64,000 nt of DNA from Ascaphus truei. Taxonomy: Eukaryota > Chordata > Amphibia > Anura > Ascaphidae. Position 1 is the stretch's first letter, and every line of letters begins with the position of its first letter. Both the position numbers and the translations under genes were made by a program. Positions 42,201 through 55,300 of this stretch are shown here, one piece after another. The stretch is taken from NCBI GenBank assembly GCA_036426205.1, contig CM071569.1, positions 1,330,354-1,394,353 of the forward strand, written 5' to 3'. The notes below the pieces were generated by a model, which was given only the letters and a program-made list of their open reading frames with translations, was not told the DNA's origin and ran no database searches.

Positions 42201-45200
42201 CTCCGTATTTACACTCTCTGCCTTACTCCTGTTACACTCTCCGCCTTACCTCCTGTTATACTCTCCGCCTTACCTCCTGTTATACTCTCCGCCTTACCTC
42301 CTGTTACTCTCTGCCTTACCTCTGTTATACTCTCTCGTACTCCTGTAGCACTTCTGCTTTACCTCCTGTTATACTCTCGCCTTTACTCCTGTTTTACTCT
42401 TCCGCCTTAACCTCCTGTTATACTCACTGCCTTACCTCCTGTTACCTCGCCTTATCTCCTGTTATACTCTCCGCCTTACCTCCTTTATACTCGCTGATGC
42501 CTTACTCCGGTTATTCTCTCCGCATACCTCCTGTTACACTTATGCTCTCGTTAACTATCCGCCTTACCTCCTGTTATACTCTCGCCTACCTCCTGTTATA
42601 CTGCCTCCGCTTACTCCGTTATACTTCGCTTAATCTTTTACTCTTACCTCCTGTTAATACTCTGCCTTACCTCCTGTTTACTCTCCGCCGTACCTACTGT
42701 TTATCTATCCGCCTTACCTCGTTGTATCCCTTCCTGTTACACTCTCTGCTACTTGGTTTATCTCCTGTACTATCCTGTATACTCTTGCTTACTCCTGTTA
42801 TACTCTCCGCCTACACCCTGTTAACTCTCGCCTTACCTCCTGGTACCCTTATACTCTTGCCTTTTTTTTAACCTCCGTTATTCTCCGCCTTACCTCCTGT
42901 TATACTCTCTGCCTTACTGTTATGTTACACTCTCTTGCTTACCTTGTTCAACTCTCGCCTACCTCCTGTTATACTCTCGCCTTACCTCCTGTACCTCTGT
43001 GCCTTACCCTCTGTTATACTCTCGCCTACCTCGTTAACTCTGCCTACCTCATGTTATACCTCCTCTGCCTTACCTCCTGTTATACTCCCTCTGCTTACCT
43101 CCTGTTATCTCTCTGCCTTACCTCCTGTTATAATCGTGCCTTAACTCCTGTTATACTCTGCTTATCCTGCTGCCTTACCTCCTGTTTATACTCTATGCCT
43201 TACCTCCGTATACTTTGCCTACCTCCTGTTATATCTCTCGCCTTACCTCCTGTTAAATACTCTGCTCTACCTCTGTATACCTCCTCTCCTACTCTCTGCT
43301 TACCTCCTGTCTATACTCTCCGCTTACCTCCTGTTATACTCTCTGTCTTACCTCCTGCCTCTACTCTCCGCCTTACCTCTTGATTCACTCTCCGCCTACT
43401 CCTGTTACTACTCCGTACTCGTTAGACCTGCCTTACCTCTGTTATCTTCCGACTAACCCTTATACTCGCTGCCTACTTCTTTACCTGTCGTTCTTACAGG
43501 TCCTACTCCTACTTCCGCTCCGTACCTCCTGTATACTACTCGGCCTTACCTCCGTTACTCTCAGCCTTACCTCGGTATAATCTCTTGCCTTACCTCCTTG
43601 TTATACTCTCGCCTTACCTCCTGTTAATACTCCTCGCCTACCTCATGTTAACTATTGCCTACTCCTGTTCTTAGCTACTCTGTTCATTACCTCCTTAATC
43701 CTTCTCCTGTTATACTCTCCGCCTGACCTCTGTTATAATCTATCTGCCTTACCTCCTGTTACACTCTCCTGACCATTCACTTCCGTACTCCGTTTATACT
43801 CTCTGCTTGCGTCACTCTTTGCCCTCAATGTTATAATCTCCGCTATTACTTTCCGTTATTAATCCGGTCGTACCCTGTATTACCCTTACTCCTGTTACTC
43901 TCCGCCTTACCTGTAACCTCTTTCCGAACTCCAGGGTATACAACTCTCGCCTACTCTGTTATACTTCTCCGCCTTACCTCCTGTTATACTACTCTGCCCC
44001 TGTTACACAGCCTGATCCGTTATACTCTCCGCCTTACCTCCATGTTAGTACTCTCTGCTTACATACCTGTTATTACACTCTCCGCTTACCCTGTAATGAA
44101 CTCTCCGCTCTACCCCGTTATACCCCCTTTCCTCGTTATAAACTCAATTACCTCAGGTATTCTCAGCCACTACTGGTTATTCTCATCCGCCTTACCTTTA
44201 TACCTAGCTTTCATCTACACTCTCAGGCCTTACTTCTACTGTTATATTCTGTCCTACCGCCTGTTACTCTCCTGTTACTACTCATCCGCCTTATCTCCTG
44301 TTATACTCTCCGCCTACCTCCGTTCACACTACCTCTTGCTTATACTCTCCTGTTAATCAAGGAACCTCCCTACCTCTGACACTTACCTCCTCTGTTATAC
44401 TCTCCTACCTCAGTTATACATCTCTGCTTACCCCTTTAACTCTAGCTTACCTGACAATCTCACCTCCTTTATGTTATACTCTCGCTTACTCACTTTTAGA
44501 TCTCAGACTCCTTATACTTATCTGCCTTACCTCTGTATTGCTTACTCATGTTATATGCCTTACCTCCGTATTCGCTTACCTCAGTTCATTCTGTGCATAC
44601 TTAAAATCTTGCATTAAACTGTTATACTTCTCCGCTCTTACCTAATCGTTTACTCTCGCCTTACCTTTGTTATACTATGCCTTAACTCCTGTGTAACTCT
44701 CTGCCTTACTTCCTGTTATACTTACCTCATGTTCTACCGCTGATCTGTTATATCTCCGCCTTACCATCCTGTATTACTGCTCTGCACTTTACCTCCGGAG
44801 TATATTCTCCGCGTTACCTCTGGTATTACGCATTCTTCTTAGCCTACCTCTGCCTCTTATTACTCTCTGCCTACTCGTTAATCTCGACTCCTGTTTACTT
44901 CCATCCTCCGCAGCCTTACCTCCTGTTATTCACATTCTCAGGTACTCTGGCCATTACCTCCTGTTATACTCTCCGCCTTACCTCCTGTTATCTATATCTC
45001 CTGTTAGATTCTGATACTCTGTACATCCTGTGTTACCTATCTATACTCTGCCTTACCCATCTATCGCCTTACTACTTCTCTCGCCTACATAACTTCACCT
45101 TACCTCCTGTTATAACCTCCGCCTTACCTCCTGTTTATACATCCGCTTATCTCCTGTTATACTCTATCGCCTTACCTCTGTTTATACTCTCACGCCATTA

Positions 45201-48200
45201 CCTCTCGTTACCTCTCTGCCTTACCTCCTGTACAACTATGTGCCTACCTCGTTAACTCTCTGCCGTACCTCCTGTGTAACTCTGTTGCCTTTACTCCATG
45301 TTACACTCTCTCTGCCTTACCCGTTAATCTCTGTATACTCTTATACTTCGCCTTACTCTAATTCCCCGTACTCTGTTTATACTCTACGCCTTAACCTCTG
45401 TTATATCTCTCCTACCTCCGTATATCTTCGACCTTACCTCCTGTTGATACTCCTGCACCTACCTACCTGTATACTCCGCTTTACCTACTGTATATACTCC
45501 ACTATACCTCTGGATACTCTCCGCTTAACCTCCGTGTTATTACTCTCCGGCTACCTCCTGGTATACTCTCCGCAATACCCTGTTATACATCTCCGACTTA
45601 CCTCTCGTTGATTACTCATCCGCCTTACCTCCTGTAACTGCGTTCTTTATACTCTCCGCTCCGTATCGTCTCTTACCTCATTCCTGTATACTCTCCGCCT
45701 TACCTCCTGTTAACTCTCCGCCGTTCGTAACTGTTTATACTCTGCCTTACTCCTGTTATAATCTCATGCACTAGGTTTCCCCTTTACACTCAGGTTCTAT
45801 CTGCTTCCCGCTGTACCTCGCCTGTTACTTCCCTGTTAACCTTCTGTACTGCTTACTGTATACCTGCCTTACTCTAACTCAGCCTTACCTCCTTGTTTAA
45901 TCTGCGGCCTACCCTTTTCCTCCGCTTAACTCCTGTTACACTCTCTGTGCACTTACCTCTTGTATACTCTCGCCTTACCTCCTGTTATACTACTCCGCCT
46001 TAATTCCTGTTATACTCTCGCCTTACTCCTGATTGACACTCTCTACATCGTTTACTTACGCCTTCTCTTACACCTCCTCTGCATTACCTCCTTTATACTC
46101 TCCGCATTTACCTCATCGTTTACAATCCTGCACTTACTCCGTTATACTCTGCCGGCCTTACCTCCTGTTATATCTCGCTTGCCTCACCTGTTATACTCTC
46201 ACCCCGTTACTCTCGGCCTTACACTCCTGTATTTACTATCATTACCCTGCTCACTATCTGACTCTACCTCACTGTTATACCTAGCCTCTCGCCTTATACC
46301 CACTACTGTTATTACTCAATGCCTACCTACTGTATTCTCTCCGCCTTACCTCCTGGGTATACTCTCTGTGCCTTTAACCTCCTGTTACACTCTCTCTGTG
46401 CTTTACCTCCTGTACACTCTCCGCCTTACCCTCATGTTATACTACTCCTCCGTACCTCATGCCGTTACCTCTCGCCTTACTCTCCTGTTCATTACTCTGT
46501 CTCGTATACTCTCCGCCTCTTACCTCTGTTATACTCTCTGCCTTACCTCACTGTATATACTCTCCGCTCTTGACCTCCGGTTAACTTCTACCGCCTTACC
46601 TCACTGTTATTTACTCTCCGATACCCATGTTACATCTCTGCTTACCATCTGCCTTCATACTCTCGTTCTTACATCTGCATAGTTATCTCTTGCTACCTTC
46701 TGTATACTCTCGCCTTATCCAGTTTACTACTCTCTGCTACCCATCTGTTATCTTTGCCTTACCTCCTGTTATTACTCTCCGCATTTACCTCCTCGTTATA
46801 TCTCTGCCCTTACCTATGTTACACTCTCTCTGCCTTACCCTCCTGTTACGACTATCCAGCCTTACCTCGATCCATGCCTACTCCTGTTATACTCTCCTGA
46901 TGCCTGCTACTGTTATACTATCCGCTTCCACCTCACTTGTATTTATCTAGCTCCTCCTGTTTACCTTATTCTGTTATACTCGATTGACTTACCGTCTCTA
47001 TTGCCTTACCTCTGTTATACCTCATCTGCACTTACCGCATGTTTACTAGCTGCCGTCACTGTTCCTCTACCTCCTTGTTATACCTCGATTACCTACTTTA
47101 TACTGCTCTAACTCATGTTATACTCTCTGCCTTACTCCGAGACTCCTGACTCTGGTACTTCATCCTTACCTCCTGTACACTCTACGCCTTACCTCCTGTT
47201 ATACTCTCTGTGCGTACTCCTGTTATTACTCTCATGTGCCTACCTCCTGTTACACTCTCCGGCCTTACCTCCTGTGTACACTCTCCGCCGTACCTCCCTG
47301 TATACTTATCGCCTTACCTCCTGTTATTACTCTCTGCCTTACATCCTGGTATACTCTCCGCTTATACTCCCCTGTATACTCTCCGCCTCCTGTTTCTTAC
47401 ATCCTGTTATTACTCTCGTCTTACCTCCTGTTTACTCTCCGCTCTTACCTCTGTTGTACTACTCTCCTGCCTTACCTTCATGTTAACTCTCTGCCTTACC
47501 TTCCTGTTAAATCATACTTATGGCTATACTGTCACCTGTTATACTTCCGCCTTACTCATGTGTATACTCTCTGCCTTACCTTGTTTAGTATTCTCCGCGC
47601 TTACATCTGTTATACTTCTCGCCTACCTTCTGTTATCTCTATTGCATTACCTCCTGTTATACTCCTCCTTCTCATGTATACTCTCCTGTTATCTCCTGCT
47701 TATCCTTTAACTCTCCGCCTTTACACCTGTTATACTCTCCGCCTCTTACCCTGTTATATTTCCGCCCTTACCCTCCAGTCATACATCTCAGTCTTACACT
47801 CCTGTTTTCCTCGAATACTCTCCGTTTTCTCTTACCTCCTGTTGATTCTCTCGTGCTTCCTCCTGTTATGCTCTCATGTGCTTACCATCCTGTTACACTC
47901 ATCTCGACTTACCTATGTTATACTCTCCGACCCTGTATATCAGCCCTTACATCGTATATACTCTCTCTGCCTTACCTGTTTATCCGCCTCGTTTATACTT
48001 CCGCTTACCTAGACTCTCCACCTCCTGTTATACTCTCCGCCTTACCTCCTTTATTAACTGCTATTCTTATACTCTACCGCCTTCGTACCTCCTGTTATTT
48101 ACTCTCGCCTTACCTCCTGTTACACTCTGCTGCCTTACCTCTGTACAATCTCTGCCTTACCATCCGGTTACACTCCGCCTACCAATCTGTGCCTTACCTC

Positions 48201-51200
48201 CTGGTTACACTCTCTCTGCCTTACCTCGTTATACTCTCTGTGCATTACCTTGCTGTAATCTTCGCCTTACCTACTGTTAACTCTCCGCCTTACCTCCTGT
48301 TAACTCTCTGACTCTACTCCTGTTATACTATGCTCTCGCATACCTCGGTTATACTCTCGCCGACCTCTGTTTATACTCTCGCCTTACATCCTGTATACTC
48401 TCCGCTTACACTCACGTTATTAATCGTCGTTACCTCCTGTTATACTCTCCGGCCTTACTCCTGTTATACTCTTCGCCTACCTCTGTTATATCTCCGCCTT
48501 TACTCTACGTTATACTCTCCGTCTTACCCTCCTGTTATACTATGCGCCTTCTACCTCTGTTATACTTCTCGCCTTACATCCTGTTATACTCTCTGTGCCT
48601 TACCTCGTTATACTCTCCGCTTAACTCCTGTTATACTCTCAGCCTTACCTCCTGTTTACTTCTGCCTTACCTCCTGTTATTACTCTCTGCCTTTACCTCC
48701 ATGTTACTCTCCGCCTTACCTCCTGTTTTACTCTCTCGCCTACCTGCTTATACTGCCGCTTAATTCCTGTTTACACTCTCTGTAGTCCTTACTCCTGTAT
48801 TACTACTCTCCGCCTTACCTCCTGTTATACGTATCCGCCATTAACTCCTGTTATACTCTCTATGCCTTCACATCTTGTTATACTTCCGCTTACCTCCTGT
48901 TAATACTCTCAGCCTTATCTCCTGTTGATACTCTCGCTCGCTTACTCTCTGTTTAATCTCCTGCCTTACCTCGTTATACTCTTGCCCCTCCTGTTACACT
49001 CTACGCCTTACTCCTGTTATATACTCTCCGCTTACCTCCTGTTATACTCTCCGCCTTAACCTCCTGTTTGTATACTACGCATTACCCTCCTGTTTACTCT
49101 CGCCTTTACCTAGTTACACTCTCGTACTTTACCTCCGTTATACTCTCGGCTTACCTCCTGTTCTACTCTCCGCCTACCTCCGTATAACTCACTGCTACCT
49201 CCTTACCCTCCGCTTACCTCCTGTTATTACTCTATGTGCCGTACCTCTGTTACACTCTCTGTGCTTACCTCCTGTTACACTCCCGCCTACCTACTGTTCA
49301 TACTCTCCCCCTACCTCTGTTATACTCTTGCCTTAACTCATGTTATACTCTTCCGCTACTCATGTTATACTCTCTGCTTACCTCTGATACTCTCTGCCTG
49401 TCTGTATCTCTTCGCCTTACACCTGTTATACTACTCCCGCACTTACCTCTGTTATACTCTCCGCTTATCCTGTTATAGGCTCATGTTACACTCTTGCATT
49501 ACCTCCTGTTATACTCTGCCTTATCATAATGTTACTACTCTCTGCCTTACCTCCTGTTATACTCTCCGCCTTACCTCCTGTTATACTCTCCGAATTTACT
49601 GCTGTTACCCTGTTATACTCTCTGCCTTACCTCCTGTTATTCTCTCCGCCTTACCTCCTGTTTATACTCTAATGCCTTACCACTTATGACACTCTCTGTG
49701 CCTTACTCCTGTTAACTCTCCGCCTTACCTCCTGTATATCTCGCCTTACCTACTGTATAATCTCTGGTTGCCTACCCTGTTATACTCTCCGCCTTACCTC
49801 CTGTTATACTCTCTGCCTTACACCCTGTTATACTCTCTCTGCCTTACCTCCTGTTATACTCGCTGCCCTTACCTTATGTTATACTCTCTGCCTACTCCTG
49901 TTATACTCTCTGTTACTCCTGTTAGCCTTACCTCCTGTTATACTCTCTGCCTACATCCTGTTTATACTCTCTCGCCTTACCTCTGTTTATACTCTCTGCC
50001 TTACCCCTGTTACACATCCCGCCTACCTCCTGTTATGCTTACTCCTGTTATACTCTCTGTGCCTTACCTCCTGTTACACTCTCTGCCTTACCTCCGGTTT
50101 ACCAATCTCGACATTACCTCCCTGTAATACTCCCGCCTTACCTCCTGTTATACTCTCGCCTTACCTCCTGTTATACTCTCCGCCTTACCTCCTGTTATAC
50201 TCTCCGCCTACCTCCTGTTATACTCTCTGCCTTACCTCCTGTTATACCTGCCACTTACCTTCTTGTTATACTCCGACATTACCTCTAGTAACTCCTGCCT
50301 TACCTCCTGTTATCACTTACTCCGCCTTACCTCCTGTTATACTCTCTCCTTACCTCCTGTTATACTCCTGCCTTACCTCCTGTTACACTCTCTGTGCCTT
50401 ACCTCCTGTATACACTCTGTGCCTTACCTCCTGTTATACTCTCCGCCTTACTCCTGTTATACTCTCCGATTACCTCCTGTTATACTCTCTGCCTTACCTC
50501 CTGTTACACTCTCTTGCTTACCTCCTGTTATACATCTGGCCTACCTCCGGTTATACTCTCTGCCTTAACTCCTGTTATCTGGCCCTTACTCCTGTTACCT
50601 CGCTACCTCCTGTTATACTTCTGCCGTTACTCTCTGTTATACTCTCCGCCTTACCTCCTGTATTATCAGCCTTCCGCCTCTTAACTGCGTACTCCGGTAC
50701 TCCGTTACTGTTACATCTCCGCCCTTACTCCTGTTATACTCTCGATTGCCCTTACTCTCCGCTTACAACTCTGTACTCCTTACCTCTGTATACTCTCGCC
50801 TTACCTCCTGTTTACATCTATGCGCTTACCTCTGTACATATGATCGCCCTTACCTCTGTTATATCTCGCCATACCTCCTGTTACAGTCTCGACGCTACCT
50901 CCTGGGTATACTCTCTGGCTTACCTCCTGTTACCACGTACCTCTGATACCCTGTACTATCTCTGTTATAATCTCTGCCTTACCACATGATCTACTCTGCC
51001 TGTGATACTTTATATCCGCCTTACCTCCTTTAATATCTCGTGCCTTACTCTCTGTTATACTACTCCTTGCATTACCTCCTGTATACTCTCCGCCTTACCT
51101 CATGTGTACTTGCTACTCCTGTACTTACCTCCTTAATCATGGTATACTCTCTGCCGCCATTATATGCTCTGCCTTTACACTCCTGTCATCATGATACCTC

Positions 51201-51508
51201 CTGTTATTAACCTCCGTGGACCTACCTCCTGTTATACTCTCTGCTTACCTCCGTTATACTCTCCGCTCTTACCTCTGTTATCTCTCCGCCTTACTCCTGT
51301 TATCTCTCTGCCTTAACTTCCTGTTATACTCGCCTACCTATACTGTTATATCTCCGATTACCTCCCTGTTTTCATACTCTTCCGTACCTCCTGTGTATGA
51401 CTATCTGCCTTACCTCAGTGTTATACTCTATGCCTTACCCTCCTGTTATACTCTCTGGCCCTACCTCCTGTTATAATCTCTTGCCTTACCCTCCTGTAAC
51501 TCTCCGCA

Positions 51509-51605
51509 NNNNNNNNNNNNNNNNNNNNNNNNNNNNNNNNNNNNNNNNNNNNNNNNNNNNNNNNNNNNNNNNNNNNNNNNNNNNNNNNNNNNNNNNNNNN
51601 NNNNN
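51509..51605. other. Assembly gap (97 N)
   Basis: An unresolved run of N lies inside the array. The true array length is therefore unknown. Confidence 0.99.
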
Positions 51606-51832
51606 GTCTTCTTTTCTAAGGTCTCTTGGATTCTATATGGCGGCTGAGATGATTCAGATACAGTGTGACATCCTTACTCGGGAAAGATACCTTTACGTGC
51701 CTAACCTTCTCACACTTGTGAGTACATCTGCATTAGATCAGCCAATTTTATTTAATTTGTCACAGCAATATTGCACTATCTATATACATTTTTGTTTTCA
51801 CATATCCCTGCGCTTCCCGGAGATTCATCCCT
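51606..51832 (-). repeat. Inverted copy of the 38.66-38.89 kb flank inside the array
   Basis: Reading the complement from 51832 back to 51606 gives AGGGATGAATCTCCGGGAAG, GTGCAATATTGCTGTGACAA and CAAGAGACCTTAGAAAAG, matching 38662-38892 with a few small indels. The array resumes immediately afterwards in the same orientation as before the gap. Confidence 0.93.
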
Positions 51833-52209
51833 AATACTCTCCGCCTTACCTCCTGTTATACTCTCTGCCTTACCTCCTGTTAAACTCTCTGTGCCTTACC
51901 TCCTGTTACAACCTCCTGCTTTGACTCCTGTTACTCTCTCCTGCCTTACCTCCTGTTACACCTCTGTGCCTTACCTCTGTTATACTCTCTGTGGCCTTAC
52001 TCCTGTATCGACTCTCCGCCTTACCTCACTGTTATAACTCTCGCTAACCTTATATCCCGCTACTCTGTTATATCTCCGGATACCTCACTGTATACTCTCT
52101 CATCTTTGGTCTCTCTCTGCCTTAACTCTCCTGTTATCAGCTCCTCCGCATACCTTGTCCTACTATACGCTATAACCTCTCTCTATGACTCCCTTCCTCT
52201 GTACTACGC

Positions 52210-52315
52210 TCGCGGGGTTTGTTATTTTTTTTCCCCCCCGACCCCCCCCCCCCCCCTTTTAATATTGTGTATATCGTATGCTTGTATTATCTCTGTATTG
52301 TGGGTTCCTACTTTT
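52210..52315. other. Non-satellite island in the array
   Basis: A T run, a C run and then TTTTAATATTGTGTATATCG interrupt the repeat for about 100 bases. This may be a low-quality read segment or a small insertion. Confidence 0.6.
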
Positions 52316-55300
52316 ATACTCCTCTGACTTACCTCTTGTTAGTAACCTCCTCTCGACTTACCTCCTGTTATACTCTCATGCCTTACCTCCTGTGTTATCT
52401 TCTCTGCCTTACCTCTGTTATACTCTCCCTCTTAACCTCCCTGTTATACTCTTCGCCAATGTTCTAACGCCTTACTCCGGTTATCCTCTCTCCTCCGCCT
52501 ACCCGTGTATACTCTCTAGCTCTCGGTTATACTGCTTATACTATCCTGCATTCCTTACCTCTGTTCTACTCTCCTGTCTGCCTTACCTCCGTTACACCCC
52601 CGTCCTACCTCTGTGACCCCTTACCTACCAACCCTTTCCGGTTATACTCTCCGCTTATCTCCGTGTTATACTTCTCCCCGCCTATACCTTCATGTATACT
52701 TCACTCTCCGCCTTACCTCCTGTTACACTCTCTGTGCCTTACCTCCTGTTATACTCTCCGTCCGCTTACATCCGGTTATACTTCACGCCTTATAACCTCC
52801 TGTTATACCTCCGCATTAACCTCCTTTATACTCTCCGGCCTTCCTCTGTTACACCTCTCTCGGTGCCTTACCTCCTGTTACTCTCACCCCTCTCGCCTTA
52901 CCTACCTGTTACCATCTCCTGTGCCTTACACTCCTGTTTATACTCTCGACTACCTACTGTTACACTTCCCCCGCCTTACCTCCTGTGTATAATCTCCGCC
53001 TAACTCCTGTTATACTCCGCACTACCTCCTTGTTATACTTACGCCTACTCCTGTGAACTTCCGCCTTACATCCTGTTATCTCTCCGCCCTTTACCTACCT
53101 GTTCAACTATCTGCCTTACCTCATTTGTCTATTACCTCTCTGCCTTAAAATCATGGTTATACTCTCCGCCTTACCTCCTGTTTATACTCTCCGCCTTACT
53201 CCTTGTTTACTCTCCGCCTTACCTACTGTTAAACTCTATGCCTTACCTCCTGTTACATACTCTCCGCCGTAACTCATGTTATACTCTTCGCCTACATACT
53301 GTCAACTCTCTGCTCTTACCTCCGTGATTCTCTCGCATTACCTCAGCAGTTACACTCTCCGCTTAACTCTCTTTTTTGTTTTTATACTCTCTGCACTTAA
53401 CTACGGTTATCCTTACGCTTACATACTGTTATACATACGCCGACTTTACCCTCTGTTATATCTCGCTCCTACCTCCTGTTTTATACTCTCTGCCTTACCT
53501 CTGTTTTTTTACTCTCCGCCTTACCTCCTGTTCCCTGTTAAATCTCTGCCTTACCTCCGTTACAATCTATGTGCCTCGTTACCTCCTTTATCATCTCCGC
53601 CGTACTCCGTTACACTCCTTTCTGCCTTACTCCTTGTTAATTTACTCCAGCCTTACCTCTGTTTATACTCTTGCCTTAACCTCACCCTGTTATACACTCT
53701 GTGCCTTACCTCCTGTTACACTCTCCGCCTTACCTCCTGTTATACACTCTGTGCTGCCTTACCTCCTGTTACACTCTGTGCCTTACCTCCTGTTACACTC
53801 TCCGCCTTACCTCCTGTTATACTCTCTCTGTGCCTTATACATCCTGTTTAAACTTCTCTGCCTTTACCTCATGTTCTATCTCTAGCCTTAATCACTGTTA
53901 TACTCACGCCTTACCTCATGTTTATACTATTGCCTACCTCTGTTATACTCTTATGTGCCTTACCTTCTGTTAAACTCTCCGCACTACTCCTGTGATTTCT
54001 CTTATATGCACTGTACCTCCTGTATACTCTCTGCCTTCCTCCTGTTTACTCTATTGGCCTTCACTCCTGTTATACTCTCCACCCCTTACCTCATGTTATA
54101 CTCTTCCGTCTCCTTACCTCCTGTTATTACTCTCCGCCTTACCTCCTTTAACTCTCAACTTCGCCTATCCTGATTATACTCTTGCGACCCGCCTTACACC
54201 TCCGTGTATACTACTCTCTCTGCCTTACCTCCTGTTATTACCTCTCACTCTCCGATACACTCCTGTTACTCATCTGCGCTTACCCCTGTTAATCTCTCGG
54301 CCACCGTATACCTCCCAATCCTGTTATCACTCCTCTCCGCCCTTAACCTCCGTTATACTCTCCGCCTTACCTCCGTACACTCTCTTGCCTTACCCCGTAT
54401 ACTCTTTGCCCACCTACCTCCGTTTATTTACTACTCTCCGCCTACCCTTCGTTATACTCTTCCTGCCCTTACCATCCGTTGATACTCTCTTCCGCACTTA
54501 CTGCCCTGTGTTACACATCTCTGTCTTACCTCTGTTATATCTCCTCCTTACTCACTCGTACTACTCTCCGCCTGTTACACTAAAACTCCTGTTCTTACCA
54601 TACCTGCCTACTAGGTCTATGCATCGTACTCCTCCGCTGATACCCACCTGTTACATCCGCTTACCTCCTACTTCCGCTACCTCCTGTTATACTCCTGGCC
54701 TTACCTCCTGTTAAACTTCTCCCTCCGCCTTACCCTCCTGTTACACTCTAGTCGCCTTTAACCTCCTGTTACAAACTATCCCGCCTTAACCTCCTGTTAT
54801 ACCTCTATGTTCTGCCTTACCGTCCTGATTACACTCTCCCTGCGCTTACCTCCTGTTATACCTCTGCCTACTCGCCTTAATCCCCTGTTATATCTCTTCC
54901 TCCCCTGACCTTTATACTCTATGTCCTTACTCTGTTCAACCCTCTGCCTATACTCGTCCGTTACATATACATCTGTCCTTACATCTCTACACTCCCGCCT
55001 GACCTCACCTGTTATACTCTCGGCCTTACCTCCCTGTTAAATTACTCTCTCCTTATCTCCTGTTATACCTCTCTGACTTACCTCCATGTTATACTCTCTG
55101 CCGACCTACTGCTCCTACCTCTCTGCCTTACCTCCTTGGTAAATTACTCTCTTGGCAACTTACCTCCTGTTATACAATCTGCTTACCTCATGTTATACTT
55201 CGTGCTTACCTCCTGTAACGTCTATGCCTTAACCTCCTGTTAATACTCTCGTCCTTTTACCTCGGTTAGACTCTCTTGCATTACCTTCATGTTATACTAC

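Noticed and set aside
51606..51832. Simple fold-back sequencing chimera
   Set aside because: A fold-back would reverse the satellite next to the reversed flank, but the satellite keeps its orientation. A misjoin at the N gap remains possible.
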